From positions 744,001 to 808,000 of the forward strand of contig NW_026731652.1 in NCBI RefSeq assembly GCF_028476545.1: a stretch of DNA of 64,000 bases, given 5' to 3'. The first letter of the stretch is position 1, and each line of letters begins with the position of its first letter. Under the pieces are notes generated by a model, which searched no databases, was not told the origin of the DNA, and was given only the letters and a program-made list of their open reading frames with translations. Positions 18,561-32,199 of the stretch are shown here, in pieces. A program made the position numbers and the translations under genes. This DNA is from Physella acuta (Eukaryota; Mollusca; Gastropoda; Physidae).

Positions 18561-20870
18561 GGTACGCGTGTTTGTATGCAGGTGTTCAGGTGCGAATTTA
18601 GACGTAATATAGCACTAAGCTATATTTGAAATCGTGCCCTTTATAAGTTAGAATATTATACGTCAGTGCCTAATATTTGCTGTTGTTAAAAATAGTTTTC
18701 CGACAAAAGGTTTCTTTATAACTCTAGATGCAAGAAAAGTCATACCAAAGCTATTGTTTTTTCAGCTCATAGATTAATCCGGCACTGTATGTGTTTGTAT
18801 GTGTATGTAAATCCGACAATGTATGTGTGTGTATGTGTATTTAAATCTGGCACTGTGTGTATGTGAGTGTGTGTGTAAAATTTTGAAGCTAATATAAATT
18901 AGATTAGACCCTCGTATGCTTTTGTAAAGAGCCATACAGTTTACACGTTTCTGTTTATAACATTTAAAGGTCCGCGTTTATATCTGTGATACAATTTGTT
19001 GATATAATCCAACAAAACCTACGTTCCGCTAATTTCCTGTTAGCAGATTCCTTTCACCGCTGAAGGTAAAATATTTACTGCTCGACTAGTACAACTGAAC
19101 TTGATGAATCTCAATCAATCTTCACCATAAAGAATTATTTTAAAAATTTGAAACAAGTTTTTTAATAAATGATATTTAGAAAATATTTTCTAATGTCATT
19201 TATAAGTGTGCGCGGTATCGATACCGCCCTAGGATTAACGCTTAAAGCTGTGGAATTCACACAGCATCGAATCTAAATGGGGCGTTATCTCCTGCTATTG
19301 AAGGGAGGTCACACACGAGTGGCAATTAATAGCGTATCTCCCCGCCCTCCCTGATAGCCTCGCCAAATGGTTGAAATAAAACGAATCCTATCCACTTTAA
19401 AAGTTTAATTCATTCTTTTTTTAACTACTGTGACATGAATTGTTCCCCTTCGGTATATTTCAATGGGTTTTTTTCCCTTGATCATTCACCGAATTATTTT
19501 TTCCCATTATAATACAACGAGTACCTCACTATTCTGCTTCAAACTTTTAAAAAAGTTTAAGTGCGATTTGAAAAATTCTGAAACTGCAAAGTTATTATTT
19601 GTGATGTTATTCTTTTTTTTTTCTTTTGAGTTCAATCACCATTTCAGTCAACGTACTGTTCAACTAATTTTATTATCAAGTTATTTAATTGATAACTTTA
19701 TTTAATCTGTTTTTCACGGGTGCAGTGTTTGAACCCTTTACAATAAAATTGCAAACAAGTTTAGCATCTAAAGCCCAAGCCACTATCATAATTTTTTGTG
19801 TATCTAATGTACTATACGAGTGCAAAGCTGTCGTAATTAAATAATTATAAAAAATTCAAACGTTTTTTTTAATTTAATAACAGTAACCTGACTCCAATTC
19901 GTTTTCTGGTTTTTCTTTGTAACTGACTTCTCCGCAGTGAGCCGTGAATTGAATTAGGCTACTAAATATGGTTGATTTATTTCTCACCATGCTACTGCGA
20001 GAATAGATCGTATGACTTGGTCGGTTGATTGGAAGGACATAATACCCGACTGTACCACTTCATGTGGTTGAATCGGCGCACTGTACCACTTCATGTGGCT
20101 GAGATGGCGCACACACACACGGCTGAAAGGCTGGAAAACAATCGCTAGAAGCTGGCAGAGCATGGCCTGATGTCTAGGCCCCAGTCACAGGTACCAGGCC
20201 GATTGTTTCTTCGCAAACAATCAAAACAGCATATCCGGTTGCTCATTTCAACGCTGCCGCGCAAGCTTACTGCGCACGCTTCCCGCGCACGCTCAGTCAA
20301 CAAGAAATGGCCGGCGCGAGGCTGTGTCTCCACGCTTGAGTGAACCGAACTTGTTACTCGAAGTGACTGTACACGCTGACATCTTTACCCGCCCCCCATT
20401 TGCACTGGGCGGGGCGGGGGAGGGGGGAGGTTAATCGGAAAGGGGGCGTGGAAAAACAAGGTTATTCTTTGTTGTATTTTTAAAACAAATTAGAAATAAC
20501 TAGAAATAACTGTTTGCCTTTTAAAAAGGGGACAGCCAGGATCTTAACTACGGGTTGTGGGGGAGTCATGGGTTGTGGGGGAGTCACTTCTGCGTGAAAC
20601 GTGTTAATTAAGTCCCCTTCACGCTCGTGCAGTGCCGGTGGGTGCCTGTCTCAGTGCAGATATAGGCAACTCACCGACGGCGTTAGATAAGTGGTTCACG
20701 TGCACACAAACCAGCAGGTAGCAACCGCCCCACTCGAGGTCAGTGATCACAACGTTTTAAAGAAAACAAAACCTAATGGTGACCTATTTATTGTATTCAC
20801 TTACACGTAAAATATATCTTCAGCTATAAAGACCTGCATTTAAGCAGACGTGATTATCGCTTTTTCCAAT
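18561..20870. other. non-coding DNA with a CpG-rich patch
   Basis: I see no supported gene. CTGTACCACTTCATGTGG is repeated at about 20053 and 20081. A CpG-rich patch at about 20200-20420 could be a regulatory region; I have no exon for it. Confidence 0.35.
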
Positions 20871-20875
20871 AACTA

Positions 20876-20877
<2 letters not shown>

Positions 20878-20930
<53 letters not shown>

Positions 20931-20950
20931 GTTTCATATATATATATGTG
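20878..20950. repeat. TA microsatellite
   Basis: A (TA)n run followed by short TA and TG runs. Confidence 0.95.
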
Positions 20951-21274
20951 CGTGTGTGTGTTTTGTGTGTGTGCTACCTGCAATATATGAAAATCCCAGG
21001 CATGGTATAAAATATCAGCGTTGTTATATACTTTTGCCAAGCATTACATAAATGTTTAGGCATTGTAAAGAATGACAAGAACTGCTCAGGCAAAGTGTGA
21101 AATGTCCAGATTGGGAAAGTCTTTAGTAACAAACAGCCAAACAATTAAAGAAAAAAATACAAAATGAACATCAGGATATCTTTACTGGGAGAGCACAGGA
21201 ATAAGAAGTATTATCACTTACTGTATGTTGTTGTATGTTATTTTGGTATTGCACTTAATTTTCTTTCTAGCGCT

Positions 21275-21345
21275 AACACTAACCCACACCCTAACCCCAA
21301 AGCTAACATTAACCCACACCTTAACCCTAAACCTAACCCTAGGAA
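21275..21345. repeat. degenerate telomere-like repeat
   Basis: Several CCCTAA-like units (CCCTAAACCTAACCCTAGG and variants) read as TTAGGG on the other strand, the usual animal telomere repeat. It is a short interstitial patch, not a chromosome end. Confidence 0.6.
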
Positions 21346-21974
21346 AGATAGCGGAATGTTCTGCCGAGCAGTGTATATTCTACACACTGCCTGTGTGCTA
21401 CTAGGTGTTGAATAGAATGATTAGGAAGTGGATGAAATATGATATAGATATGATGTATTGCATACTTTAACGACCTATTTCCGACCTAGGTATTCTATAG
21501 AATGCTGGTTTTTACACATTGACGGAAACATATATTTAGACAGACAGACAGACAGACAGACACACACACACACATACAAACACACACAAACAGTGTGTCT
21601 GAATGTACTAAAATTGACAAGGGCAATGTTTAACACTACATGCACTTACATAGTAAATTGTCCATCACAGTCGTCCCTCTTCCAGTCCTCCCCCTACCTT
21701 TCCAGTCCCCCAACTCCCAGTCCCCCACCACCCCTCCCAGTCCCCCACATTCCTCCTACCCCTCCCAGTTCCCCACATCCCTCCCACCCCTCCCAGTCCT
21801 TCACCTTCCCCCAGCCCCCCACCCCACCTCCTCTCCCAGCCCCCCATCTCCCCTCCCAGTCCCGAAGCTGTATCGGTCTGTTGATTCCCCCACTCGTCTC
21901 CGCCCCTGTGATTTTGTCCATCTGCCTGGAGATCGTACGGCTGGTCCGTTTGGTTACAACCTCCAACCAACAAA

Positions 21975-22180
21975 GACGTCATTAGTTAATACACGGACAA
22001 AGACGTCATTAGTTAATACATCGACAAAGACGTCATTAGTTAATACATCGACAAAGACGTCATTAGTTAATACACGGACAAAGACGTCCATTAGTTAGCT
22101 GCCACAGTTTTATGAGCAAGGTATAACAGGATCACTGGTGACCTCATGGTGACGTCATTGGTGACGTCATTGGTGACCTA
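21975..22180. repeat. short array with GACGTCAT motifs
   Basis: Five copies of a 28-29-bp unit (AAAGACGTCATTAGTTAATA) are followed by a second repeat, GGTGACGTCATT. The latter contains the palindromic CRE TGACGTCA twice. It may be regulatory or merely repeated DNA. Confidence 0.75.
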
Positions 22181-25100
22181 CTTTCGTGCAACACCAACGG
22201 CAGCATTGGTGATACCACACCAAACCAACCGGCAAATCATCATTTTAAACCAGCGGTAGCTCTAAAAAATCATTTTAACTTTCTTATCTGTACACGAAGG
22301 CTTTATTGACGATATTAGGGGACATAAGCCTACAATTTTCTATAGGCCTAAATAAAACTAATAATGAGCTCAAGATGAATGGATATCTTATTCCATGCAA
22401 AATATAAAGTTTAGTACACATGAATAAAGAAATGTTTTTTTTCGAAATACCTTTTTTTTTCGAAGATTTAAGGCATTTAATATGCCCTAGTTATTTTATT
22501 ATGTACACTAAATATTTTAAACTGGCAAACTAAATAATTTAAACAAAAATGTATTTAAAAATATGAAGCAAATCAAATCTTTCGAAGACCAGCAGTAAAA
22601 AATAGATAAACTGGGTAGGCAATGGAATTTATTTAAATCGTATTTGTTACACTTGACATTTTAAAACTATTTTTTTTAAAAAGGGGCTTAACTCATAGCC
22701 GTACTAAATAAATTCAATTTTCCTAGTTATCGGTCCTGTAATGGCTTTCTAGCAATAAAGTTTTGAATGCGATTATGTTTTTAAATTTAGTGATCTTCTG
22801 CGGCTGAAGAGGTATAGGTTGTCATAGCAACGTTATTTAAAAACTGGAAGGTGGTTTTTAACGATTTAAAAATTATAAATAAAAATGTAAAAAAGAACAC
22901 ATTATTCACAAAAAAAATAATTAAATATGACTATCGGAGTCGATGTTAGTCATTTTCATTCAGAAATTTGAAATCTGAAACTTAATTACCTGGTAATGTT
23001 AAATGTTCCTTTTAGAAATAGGCTCAATAAACGTGCAGTTGCTCATGTTTTTGTCTGTTTAACAATGATCAAACCCAAAAATTATTCCTGATTTAATTGA
23101 TATAACTCTAATTAAGCCATTTAATGCGACATAATATGTTTCTGTGCACACGAGGAACCGACAGCTGATATTTCTGGGAGTTTGCGTTGAATGGTCAGGC
23201 TCAAGATTGTTTTGTTTCTCGAGACAAAACACGGCCGTTTGTTTGGTACATGAGCAGCAGGAATCAGCAGGCTACCTTCGTACTGTCTTCTTTTTGTCCG
23301 TCCTGTCACAACACGTTTTTTGTATGTTAGACCGTCTCCTGAGATTCAAAATCTGGCTTTTTATTTTCCTTGACTGCACATACAGAAAGCAGTTCTACAG
23401 AACCTGCAGCGATTAATCTCAAATATCAAATCGCATTCAAACAATCCCAATCTCCCCTTCACACCCTACTACATCCATAATACTTGGGTTTTTTTAATAA
23501 AAAAAAATGCAGCACTTTTAAAGGTTTATGTAAAAAAAAAATAATTCTTTGTCTAATTATAAACCATCTGCCCCCTCATGAGCAAGGTTCAAGTTTTTAA
23601 AAATCTCTGTAATAGTGAGCAGGTCATAGGGTGGGAGGGTGGAGGTTGCAATGATGGGGGGTAGGGCATACTGTTTTATCATTATTTAACGTGTGCTTCT
23701 GCAGCAGACTTGAATGCTGGCATTAAAATGGTTAACCCAGGATAATTCAGGCATGCATTGAGCAGTTATGTCAATTCTATGAACTCACCTTTAAAGGTTC
23801 CTTTCCTTGTTTTATTTTTTTCTAAAGTTTTAATTTAATTTCTTTATGTTGTCGGTTGAAAAAAAAAACTTCTAGCGTCAGAATGGAGGCGAGCGTTAAG
23901 AGGCTGGGGTCACAAGGATGAGAGGACTGAACGTAGGAGTTTATTGCATCTTGCTGCAGCTGATGACTAGGCCACGTTGGAACATTCGCGAAATGCGTTT
24001 TCTTTTCTCTGGCATCTATTTCGCGCCTTCTGCTGCACGTGGGGGTGGGGGGCGAGGAACAGAAGAACATTCTCGACCCACACACTAAAACACAAGCCGC
24101 TTTAGGTTTTGATTAACTCAATACAACACTCAACTCAATGGACGAAAACAGGTGATGGTGTTCTGTAGGGGTCCAGCCCCTTGGCTGAAAGCTACAGTCG
24201 TCTGCTTTAATGGTACGCTCGTCTGGCTTTATGGTACAGTCGTCTGTCATGAGAAAGAAAGAAGTCTGAACAAGGCCTGCAAGATTTGTTGTGATCACGG
24301 TTAAACATGGTAGTGTCTTGAAAAGATTGCTCTCAGACAAAGCAGTATTGGAGCCCAGGATCGATGTTTGTTTGCACAGAACTGGGGGAAATTTTTACTT
24401 GATACATTTCAAATATGGCAGCTGATTACCCACACGCATGCACAAAACAAGCCCAACACCCACAGGCATACCCATTAAGGCGTTTCTTTAAGTATATCTT
24501 AAAACTCAAGAATGACAAATTTCTGAGCCAAATCAGAGTAAAGAATATTTAAAGAAATTTTAAGAGAAATTTTTAGAGAAATTTTAAGAGAAATTTTAAG
24601 GGAAATTTTAAGAAAAAAATTAATAAAAAATTCTCTTGAATGTGGTTGAATTTTAAATAAACGGCGCGAATTAACTCATAAAATACAGTGTTTATCTACA
24701 ATAATATCAAAGCGAAATGCCAGTATTTAAAATAAATAAAAGATCTTGGAGATTTGGACATGCAGCTTCAAGTGTGCAAATGTTTTCTAACTTCTCTCAT
24801 CAGATAGCCCTTGATGAATTGAACAACCATTTTGATAAAAATGTTCATTTTGATGAAATAGAAGACCATTTCGATGAAAACGATTAAAGAAATGTTTAAT
24901 GAAACAAAAGACCAGCTAAATGGATACAATGACCGATTGTGTGGACTAGATGATGTTTCCTAGTGTTCTGATTTGAAAAAAAAAATAAAATAAAAAAAAA
25001 ATTATCAGATGTTGGTACAAGTAAAGACTTATTGAACCAAGGATTTTGTCTGGAAGGATTTTTTTAAAAGAAATAGCTCAACGTGAGACGAATCGTAAGA

Positions 25101-25190
25101 ATGCTGAGTTAGCAAAATTATGAGTCTAGATGTCAACAGTCGTCATGTTGTTTAGTTTTACGGGGTTGTAGCATTGTTTTTATTTTCAAT
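22181..25190. other. AT-rich non-coding DNA
   Basis: I find no supported exon on either strand. Short homopolymer tracts and an AGAGAAATTTTA repeat at about 24560-24610 are the only structure noticed. Confidence 0.4.
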
Positions 25191-25194
25191 AACA

Positions 25195-25400
25195 GTTTTA
25201 ACAGCTAATAGATTGACATTCAGTCATTTCACTAACAATTTTAACAGCAAATAGATTGACATTCAGTCATTTCACTTACAATTTTAACAGCAAATAGATT
25301 GACATTCAGTCATTTCACTTACAATTTTAACAGCAAATAGATTGTTATTCAGTCATTTCACTAACAATTTTAACAGCAAATAGATTGACATTCAGTTGTT
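25195..25400. repeat. about 43-bp tandem array
   Basis: About five copies of a unit with AATTTTAACAGCAAATAGAT and TGACATTCAGTCATTTCAC. Confidence 0.9.
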
Positions 25401-25516
25401 TTGAAATGTCAGTGGAAAAGAAAAATTTCAAAACAAACCTCTCTATTAGAAGTTGGCCGAAGTTGATATAAAAGTTTTGACCTCAAGTAAACGACACTTC
25501 ACAATCAATTAAATTC

Positions 25517-25517
<1 letters not shown>

Positions 25518-25594
<77 letters not shown>
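25518..25594. repeat. TA microsatellite
   Basis: A long pure (TA)n run just upstream of the MITE at 25698. Confidence 0.95.
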
Positions 25595-25597
<3 letters not shown>

Positions 25598-25697
25598 CTA
25601 GGCCAATATATATATATATATAGACCTATAATTTTAAAACGACTAACATTACTTTTATTGGCTGAAAATATTTTAAAACTTTTACATGGGTTAAAAT

Positions 25698-25784
25698 CAG
25701 TGGCGTAGCGAGGTAGGGTGTCACCCGGTGCGGCACCTAATGGTGTCCCCCCCCACCCACCCCCGTAAGAAAAAAAATATATCC

Positions 25785-25856
<72 letters not shown>

Positions 25857-26251
25857 CATATACACTTGTAAGTATGTGTATACGTATGTGTATATTATTC
25901 AAATATTTTTTCCTGCTGGTTGTATTTTTTTATACCCCCCCCCCCACCCTCATACATGGATTAACACAAAGCTTATTACGATTCTCAACCAAACCGTTTT
26001 CCTCAGGCATATATAATGCAACGTTTAGTTGATGCAACTCTCTCTTCCCCCCCCCTCTTGTCACCCCACGGTGATTGTTTTAAACTGTGCTCAGATAATA
26101 CTAACGATTTGTATCCATATTCGGTTATAAATTCAGCTGGATTTTGCACTTTCTCTTTATCATTACCATGTGTCAGAATTTGTCCACTTTGCTCTTAAAA
26201 GACTATTTAATTCACTCGAATTAATCATTTAATTAAGTGGAATTATCATTT

Positions 26252-26323
<72 letters not shown>

Positions 26324-26416
26324 CATTTTTTGCCTTGGTGTAACCCCCCTAAATGGTGTCACCCAGTGCGGTCCGCACCCCCCGCCCCCCCCCCCCCCCC
26401 CTTCGCTACGCCTCTG
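25698..26416. mobile_element. expanded hAT-like MITE with internal TA tracts
   Basis: The ends CAGTGGCGTAGCGAGG and TTCGCTACGCCTCTG are inverted repeats, flanked by a perfect 8-bp duplication GTTAAAAT (25690-25697 and 26417-26424). It is 719 bp, more than twice the related copy at 29003. The extra length comes from two (TA)n tracts (about 25787-25854 and 26257-26321) and about 400 bp of unrelated sequence between them. Confidence 0.85.
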
Positions 26417-26424
26417 GTTAAAAT

Positions 26425-27880
26425 ATAGAGTTCGTCTATACTATTCGAATATTCGAATATCATATTTTTGCGATACCAATGGTTCGATTCTTTGTTTAAA
26501 AACTACCGCAAATCTTTTTTTTTAATACTGTATTTACTTGTATAATTACCAACAGTCGTATTGATGCTATATTTTTGCTAGTATCGCTACAAAAACTGTA
26601 TCCCTAACATTGATCCTAGTACTAACCAGCAGTCTTGACTTCATTCTTGAATCGGCGATACCCCTGGAATTCTCGATACGATACCGTTTAGGCCCAACTC
26701 TAAAAAAAAAAAAGAAAAGAAACACGTTTTCCAAAACTTTGATTTGATACTTTACAACTCTCACAAAAAAAACAGTTTAATATTTTATTTTGAAACACAA
26801 AAAAGAAGCTTTTTAAAAAATCCCAGGGCGCTTGCCGAAAAAATGTTTACACGAGATAAATTAAATCGGAAATTCCCCATTGTAAACGGATTTTTCCAAT
26901 TTGTTTTTTTTTTAAAGCGGGAATCAAACCAAACAAAATAAAAAAAATAAACTAATTTCGTTTTAGTAATGTACCTTATACAATTTTTAAAGACTAATTA
27001 AAATTGCATTATGATGCAATCAGCAGCAATTTCTTGCGCGTATTTGCCTACAGCTTTGTGCGTCGTCATCACCACTCGACCGAGTTCAGGCTGCGTCAGT
27101 ATTTGACACATGAATGCTCACTTCTGGAGGGGACCTACGCCCAACAATTGCGCCCCTCCCCTCCTGGGGCAAGCCTCCCCCCCACCCACACAAAAAATGT
27201 GTTAGTGAAACGTTAATTGCACTTACGTCAGCACACCCAGTGTCGTCTGCCATTGTTGATGGGTTCCGTCAGCTGTTGGGCCAGGAGCTGGGGTCGTTAT
27301 CTAGCCGCGAGCTGGGGAGAATAGAAAGATTCTCCCGATATTGTCCTGGGCTAACCAGAGCTGAAGACGGGGCGGACAAGATGCAACGCGTCCCGGGGGT
27401 GTGGGGGGTGACAAATTAATGGGGGTGTGGAGGGCAGATTAATGGGGTGTAGAGATGAAAGTAAATTTTTGCCGGCGTCACGGTAAGGTCGCGTGCTGCA
27501 GCACAGACACTTTAAAATTTTAAAAAATCTAATTAATCATTAACGATGCCCTTAAGAACACGGCTGAGTAACACTTGCTATATTTTTAATGCATTTTTAA
27601 TCTATGTATATAATTCTCTTCTTGGAGACGCTAGAAAACAAGCTGTAAGCGCGCTCCCTACCACCCCACCCCTACATGGTCTGGTGAGCTGTGGTTCACG
27701 CTAAATGTTAACAATCATAGAGCCGGGTTTAGTGACGGCTATTAGGGGCAGATAATTTAGTTTGAAACGATTTTAAACTTAGGGGAGGTAACTAAGAGGA
27801 GGCTGCTTTCACGCAGGGGGGGGGGGAGGTAGGGTAGGCGTTGGGGTTGGGGGAAAGGAGGGTGGTGGTAGTGACGTCCT
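26425..27880. other. non-coding DNA
   Basis: No supported gene. The part at 27030-27420 is GC-richer than its surroundings and could be regulatory, but shows no exon I can defend. Confidence 0.35.
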
Positions 27881-28040
27881 CAGTGTTTCTTCCAGACTTT
27901 TTTCTCCGGGGGGAGGGGAACTGGAAATTTTCGGGGGGGGGTGGACTTTCTTCGGGGGGCGGACACTGTTAAAAGTATATATTTTCTATATAAATTATAT
28001 AAGTTTCATGTCGTTCGGGGGGGGGGGGGGGCTGGTAGAA

Positions 28041-28071
<31 letters not shown>

Positions 28072-28092
28072 AGATGCCTGGAAGAAACTCTG
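27881..28092. mobile_element. hAT-like MITE, CAGTGTTTCTTCC family, inverted
   Basis: It begins CAGTGTTTCTTCCAG and ends TGGAAGAAACTCTG; it is the reverse orientation of the copy at 2587. The flanks GACGTCCT and ATCGTCCT match at six of eight positions. The interior is dominated by G runs. Confidence 0.78.
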
Positions 28093-29002
28093 ATCGTCCT
28101 TAACGACCTACTGATAGTGTTTTAAAGCAAATATTTTCAGTGACAGCATTGGTACTGTCGAATTCACAAATTATGAATTACTGAAAAGTAGAAAATAAAA
28201 CAACTAAATATCGGCGTACGATACGCCACGGGTCGTCTCGTAGTATTTAAAATTCATAAACAATACAATGAAAAGTGTATTTTTTAAAGTTAGCACTAAG
28301 TATAAATAGGAATCAAAGGAAGTAGTTAATGAATTTTTTTTTTTGCTTAGGAAAAAATAATCCCTTCATTACCCCCCCCCCCCCCCCTTTCCCCTTCTTC
28401 CCTCTCACCCCCATCAAATATATTTTATGAATTAATTATTTCTAATTAGAAGTAAATCTATAATCCTTACCTTATCCTATTTGTCAACTGAGGCAGGACT
28501 ACGGGGTTGAAACTGTTTTAAAACTAAGGATGACGATGTATAGTCAATTGATTTCCAACGTCATTTTAAACAGTGTCTGTAGTTACAGCGTAATTTTTGT
28601 GATGGCTGTCTTTACTTATTTAGAACTGTGTATTTGTAGTTCTATGGGATGTAAATGAATTTTTTACCCAAAAAACCACGTTTGACCGAATGTCGATTCT
28701 ACGAAATCCTTTACCAGAAAGTCATACGAACAAAAAAATAATATAATTTATTCTTTTTTAATTAATTAATCTCCCTGAAATTGATTATATGTTTTTGTAA
28801 CAAATACCCAGCTAAAAATAAAACAACAACACATGACATGTTTCTTAGCTTGGTTAAAATAACTCTTATAAGTATTAGCAGAAAATTCTTTAATGCCATC
28901 AAATGCAAAACGGAAATTGATATGGTAGCCTATATAATGTGGTTATAATTCTTTCCACATTTGAAATAATGTGTCTGTATACACCTCTTTCTACCTCCTT
29001 GC

Positions 29003-29297
29003 CAGTGGCGTAGCGAGGTCGGGTGTCACCCGGTGCGGCACTTAATGGTGTCACCCCCCAGAGGCATAGAGACCCTTCCCAGGGACAAACTTTCAAACTT
29101 TCGATTTGCACCCCTCCCCTCAAGTTTTCGATTTGCACCCCCCCTCAAACTTTCGATTTGCACCCCCCCCCCCCCCCGTCGAGTTTTTCTCTATATATTT
29201 TGCTATTTTTTGCCTTGGTGTCACCCCCCTAAATGGTTTCACCCGGTGCGGTCCGCACCCCCCCCCCCCCCCGCCCCCCCCCCTCGCTACGCCCCTG
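29003..29297. mobile_element. hAT-like MITE, CAGTGGCGTAG family, well preserved
   Basis: The ends CAGTGGCGTAGCGAGG and CTCGCTACGCCCCTG are flanked by a perfect 8-bp duplication CTCCTTGC (28995-29002 and 29298-29305). Inside are GTGTCACCCGGTGCGG at both ends in direct orientation and two to three copies of TTTCGATTTGCACC. The perfect duplication suggests a fairly recent insertion. Confidence 0.9.
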
Positions 29298-29879
29298 CTC
29301 CTTGCCTCAGTCAAATGTCTCAATTTTCTTGCTACCTCCTTGCCTCGCTCTCTATCAACTTTGAAACATTTTGTTTTAAAAAGTCCATCGTTGTGTCTGT
29401 CTATCTTTTACGAATGTCGCCTATGCCCAGAACAATATGTCGCCTACGCCCAGGACAATATGTTGCCTACGCCAAAAACAAAATATCGCAAACATTGCGT
29501 TGATTTGAGTAATTTGAGGGATTCTATTTGTGTTATATCTCACTATTGTTATTGTGAATATTCGTATGTGTTGGTTGCCGTCATTATTTTTGTTCACAGT
29601 CTGGTTCCATCATCTGGGTTTTACAAGGGGACCTTGTGAGACACCTGGTAAGACAAGTGCATTGATGGATATTTTATTAGTGAGGATGAGGTTTGGGGAG
29701 GGGGAGAAGAGGAATGGAGGCAATGAGAAGGGGGGGGTAAACGCTAGAGGGTAGAAGTTGTTGAGAATGATATAGATAATCTGGGGAGAAGAGGGAGGGG
29801 GAGAGGGGCGGGGGGGGGGGGGGGGTGAGCAATTTATGGTGCTGATTTGGTGCAAGTAAAAGATGATTGCGTGGTGGGG

Positions 29880-30735
29880 AGCATTAGGAAGGTGGAGGTG
29901 GAGTGGGGGGTGGGGGAATTATGGAAATCGAAGGTGGGTGGGGGAATAATGGAGATTGAAGGTGGGGTGGGGGAATTATGGAAATTGAAGGTTGAGTGGG
30001 GGAATTATGGAAATTGAAGGTGGGGTGGAGAATTATGGAAATTGAAGGTGGGTGGGGGAATTATGGAAATCTAAGGTGGGTGGGGGAATTATGGAAATCT
30101 AAGGTGGGTGGGGGAATTATGGAAATCTAAGGTGGGTGGGGGAATTATGGAAATTGAAGGTGGGTGGGGGAATAATGGAGATTGAAGGTGGGTGGGGGAA
30201 TAATGGAGATTGAAGGTGGGTGGGGGAATTATGGAAATCTAAGGTGGGTGGGGGAATTATGGAAATTGAAGGTGGGTGGGGGAATAATGGAGATTGAAGG
30301 TGGGTGGGGGAATAATGGAGATTGAAGGTGGGGTGGGGGAATTATGGAAATTGAAGGTGGGTGGGGGAATAATGGAGATTGAAGGTGGGGTGGGGGAATT
30401 ATGGAAATTGAAGGTTGAGTGGGGGAATTATGGAAATTGAAGGTGGGGTGGAGAATTATGGAAATTGAAGGTGGGTGGGGGAATTATGGAAATCTAAGGT
30501 GGGTGGGGGAATTATGGAAATTGAAGGTGGGGTGGGGGAATTAATGAAATTGAAGGTGGAGTGGGGGAATTGTGGAAATTGAAGGTGGGGGTGTGGGGAT
30601 TGTAGAAGTTGAAGGTGGGGGTGTGGGGATTGTAGAAGTTGAAGGTGTGGTGGGGGGGGGGATTGTGAAAGTTGAAAGTGGGGTAGGGGATTTGCGGAAG
30701 TTGAAGGTGGGGGTGGGGGGATTGCGGAAGTTAAA
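29880..30735. repeat. 28-30-bp array (GGTGGGTGGGGGAATTATGG)
   Basis: About 28 copies of a unit GGTGGGTGGGGGAATTATGG plus AAATTGAA, with variants AATAATGGAGATTGAA in a recurring higher-order pattern. G-rich runs on one strand could form quadruplexes. Open frames here are repeat artefacts. Confidence 0.92.
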
Positions 30736-31780
30736 GTTGGGGTCAGGGATGCATAAATGAAAACACGTTTTACAAAGGAGCTCGCTGAAGAGTTGTCGAA
30801 TCGAAAAAAATTAAACATGATGATTGGAACAAGCTAATTGTCTTATCATGGAGTTGAAACTCGCAATAAATCATTAGGGCTGAAGTTTCATCATTCCGTT
30901 AAAACATTACTACTAGAACTAGGCAAAGAGACACGCTTTCATTTAACTTGCTTCCTTGTCCAGTCTGTATATTTGTCGTCATAGATCGAAACGCACTAGC
31001 AAAATTTCGGGCACTTCTCACTAACAGATTCGTTTCAAAGTTGGCACGCGGGTCTCTTCCTAAATATTAGTAAAGGTATCCAAAAGATAATAAAGTGACC
31101 CACGTTTTTCTTGATAGTTATTCAAATAGTAGTGTATTTTTAAATATTTAAAGAAAATCATTTATTTACTCCTTTTTAGTGCATTAGTACAAAAATGCTT
31201 TATATTTTAAAAAAAAATATACATTTTTTTTTACGTCACAGTTTAAGAAACTAATCCCTTAAAAGAATTATTGCTAAACATTATGGTAAGTTTTTTTTTT
31301 TAAATTTAAAATGCATTATATGTAACAAAAAATTTTTTCCAACTCCCTCACCCCCCCCCCTTTCTCGATCCACCTACATTCATGATAAGTCGACACAATT
31401 GTCAGAGAAACTGGACGCCATATTTTATAGCCCTTTGCCCCCCCCCCTCACTCACGTCACACACTGCAGGATTGAGCAATTATGCTGAAGATGAGTTGAG
31501 ACATGTCTATGATATGCTACGTCTAGTGAACACTAATCATTTGGTTGATGTGGATAACTTTTTTTTTCATTTTTGTGTGGCAATTTTATTTGTTTGTAGA
31601 TCAATGCTGTGGGTTGACATTCATCAAGAAAAATATTCGTCCCTTAGTGCGGGCTTACCCCAAAAGTTCCCTAACTGTTTATTAGTTAGAAGTATTGCGC
31701 TGACATAAAAAGTTGTATGCTGACATTTTTAAATGTCAGCTAAAATACCGGGATCTCAACAGTGAGCAGTTTCGAGTCCC
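30736..31780. other. AT-rich DNA with a foldback-element fragment
   Basis: About 31046-31215 matches one arm and the loop of the foldback element at 51990-52240 (GTGACCCACG, TAGTAGTGTAT, CTTTTTAGTGCATTA). No gene is seen in the rest. Confidence 0.55.
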
Positions 31781-31784
31781 ATAT

Positions 31785-32143
31785 TAATCTTAACCTCAAT
31801 CTTAACCTCAATCTTAACCTCAATCTTAACCTCAATCTTAACCTCAATCTTAACCTCAATCTTAACCTCAATTCTAACCTCAATCTTAACCTCAATCTTA
31901 ACCTCAATCGTAACCTCCATCGTAGCCTAAATCTTAACCTCAATCTTAACCTCAATCTTAACCTCAATCTTAACCTCAATTCTAACCTCAATCTTAACCT
32001 CAATCTTAACCTCAATCGTAACCTCCATCGTAGCCTAAATCTTAACCTCAATCTTAACCTCAATCTTAACCTCAATCTTAACCTTAATCTTAATCTTAAC
32101 CTCAATCTTAACCTCAATCTTAACCTCAATCTTAACCTCAATA
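31785..32143. repeat. 12-bp tandem array (CTTAACCTCAAT)
   Basis: About 29 copies of CTTAACCTCAAT. A variant block with CGTAACCTCCATCGTAGCCT occurs twice about 120 bp apart, showing higher-order duplication. Open frames on both strands (LNLN and RLRL) follow from a unit divisible by three. Confidence 0.95.
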
Positions 32144-32199
32144 GGTCGTATCGATTTTTTCCCCATTACCATCAACACCTGGCTGCACTAAGTCAAGCG

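Noticed and set aside
21275-21345. A chromosome end
   Set aside because: The TTAGGG-like patch is short and degenerate and lies within ordinary sequence.
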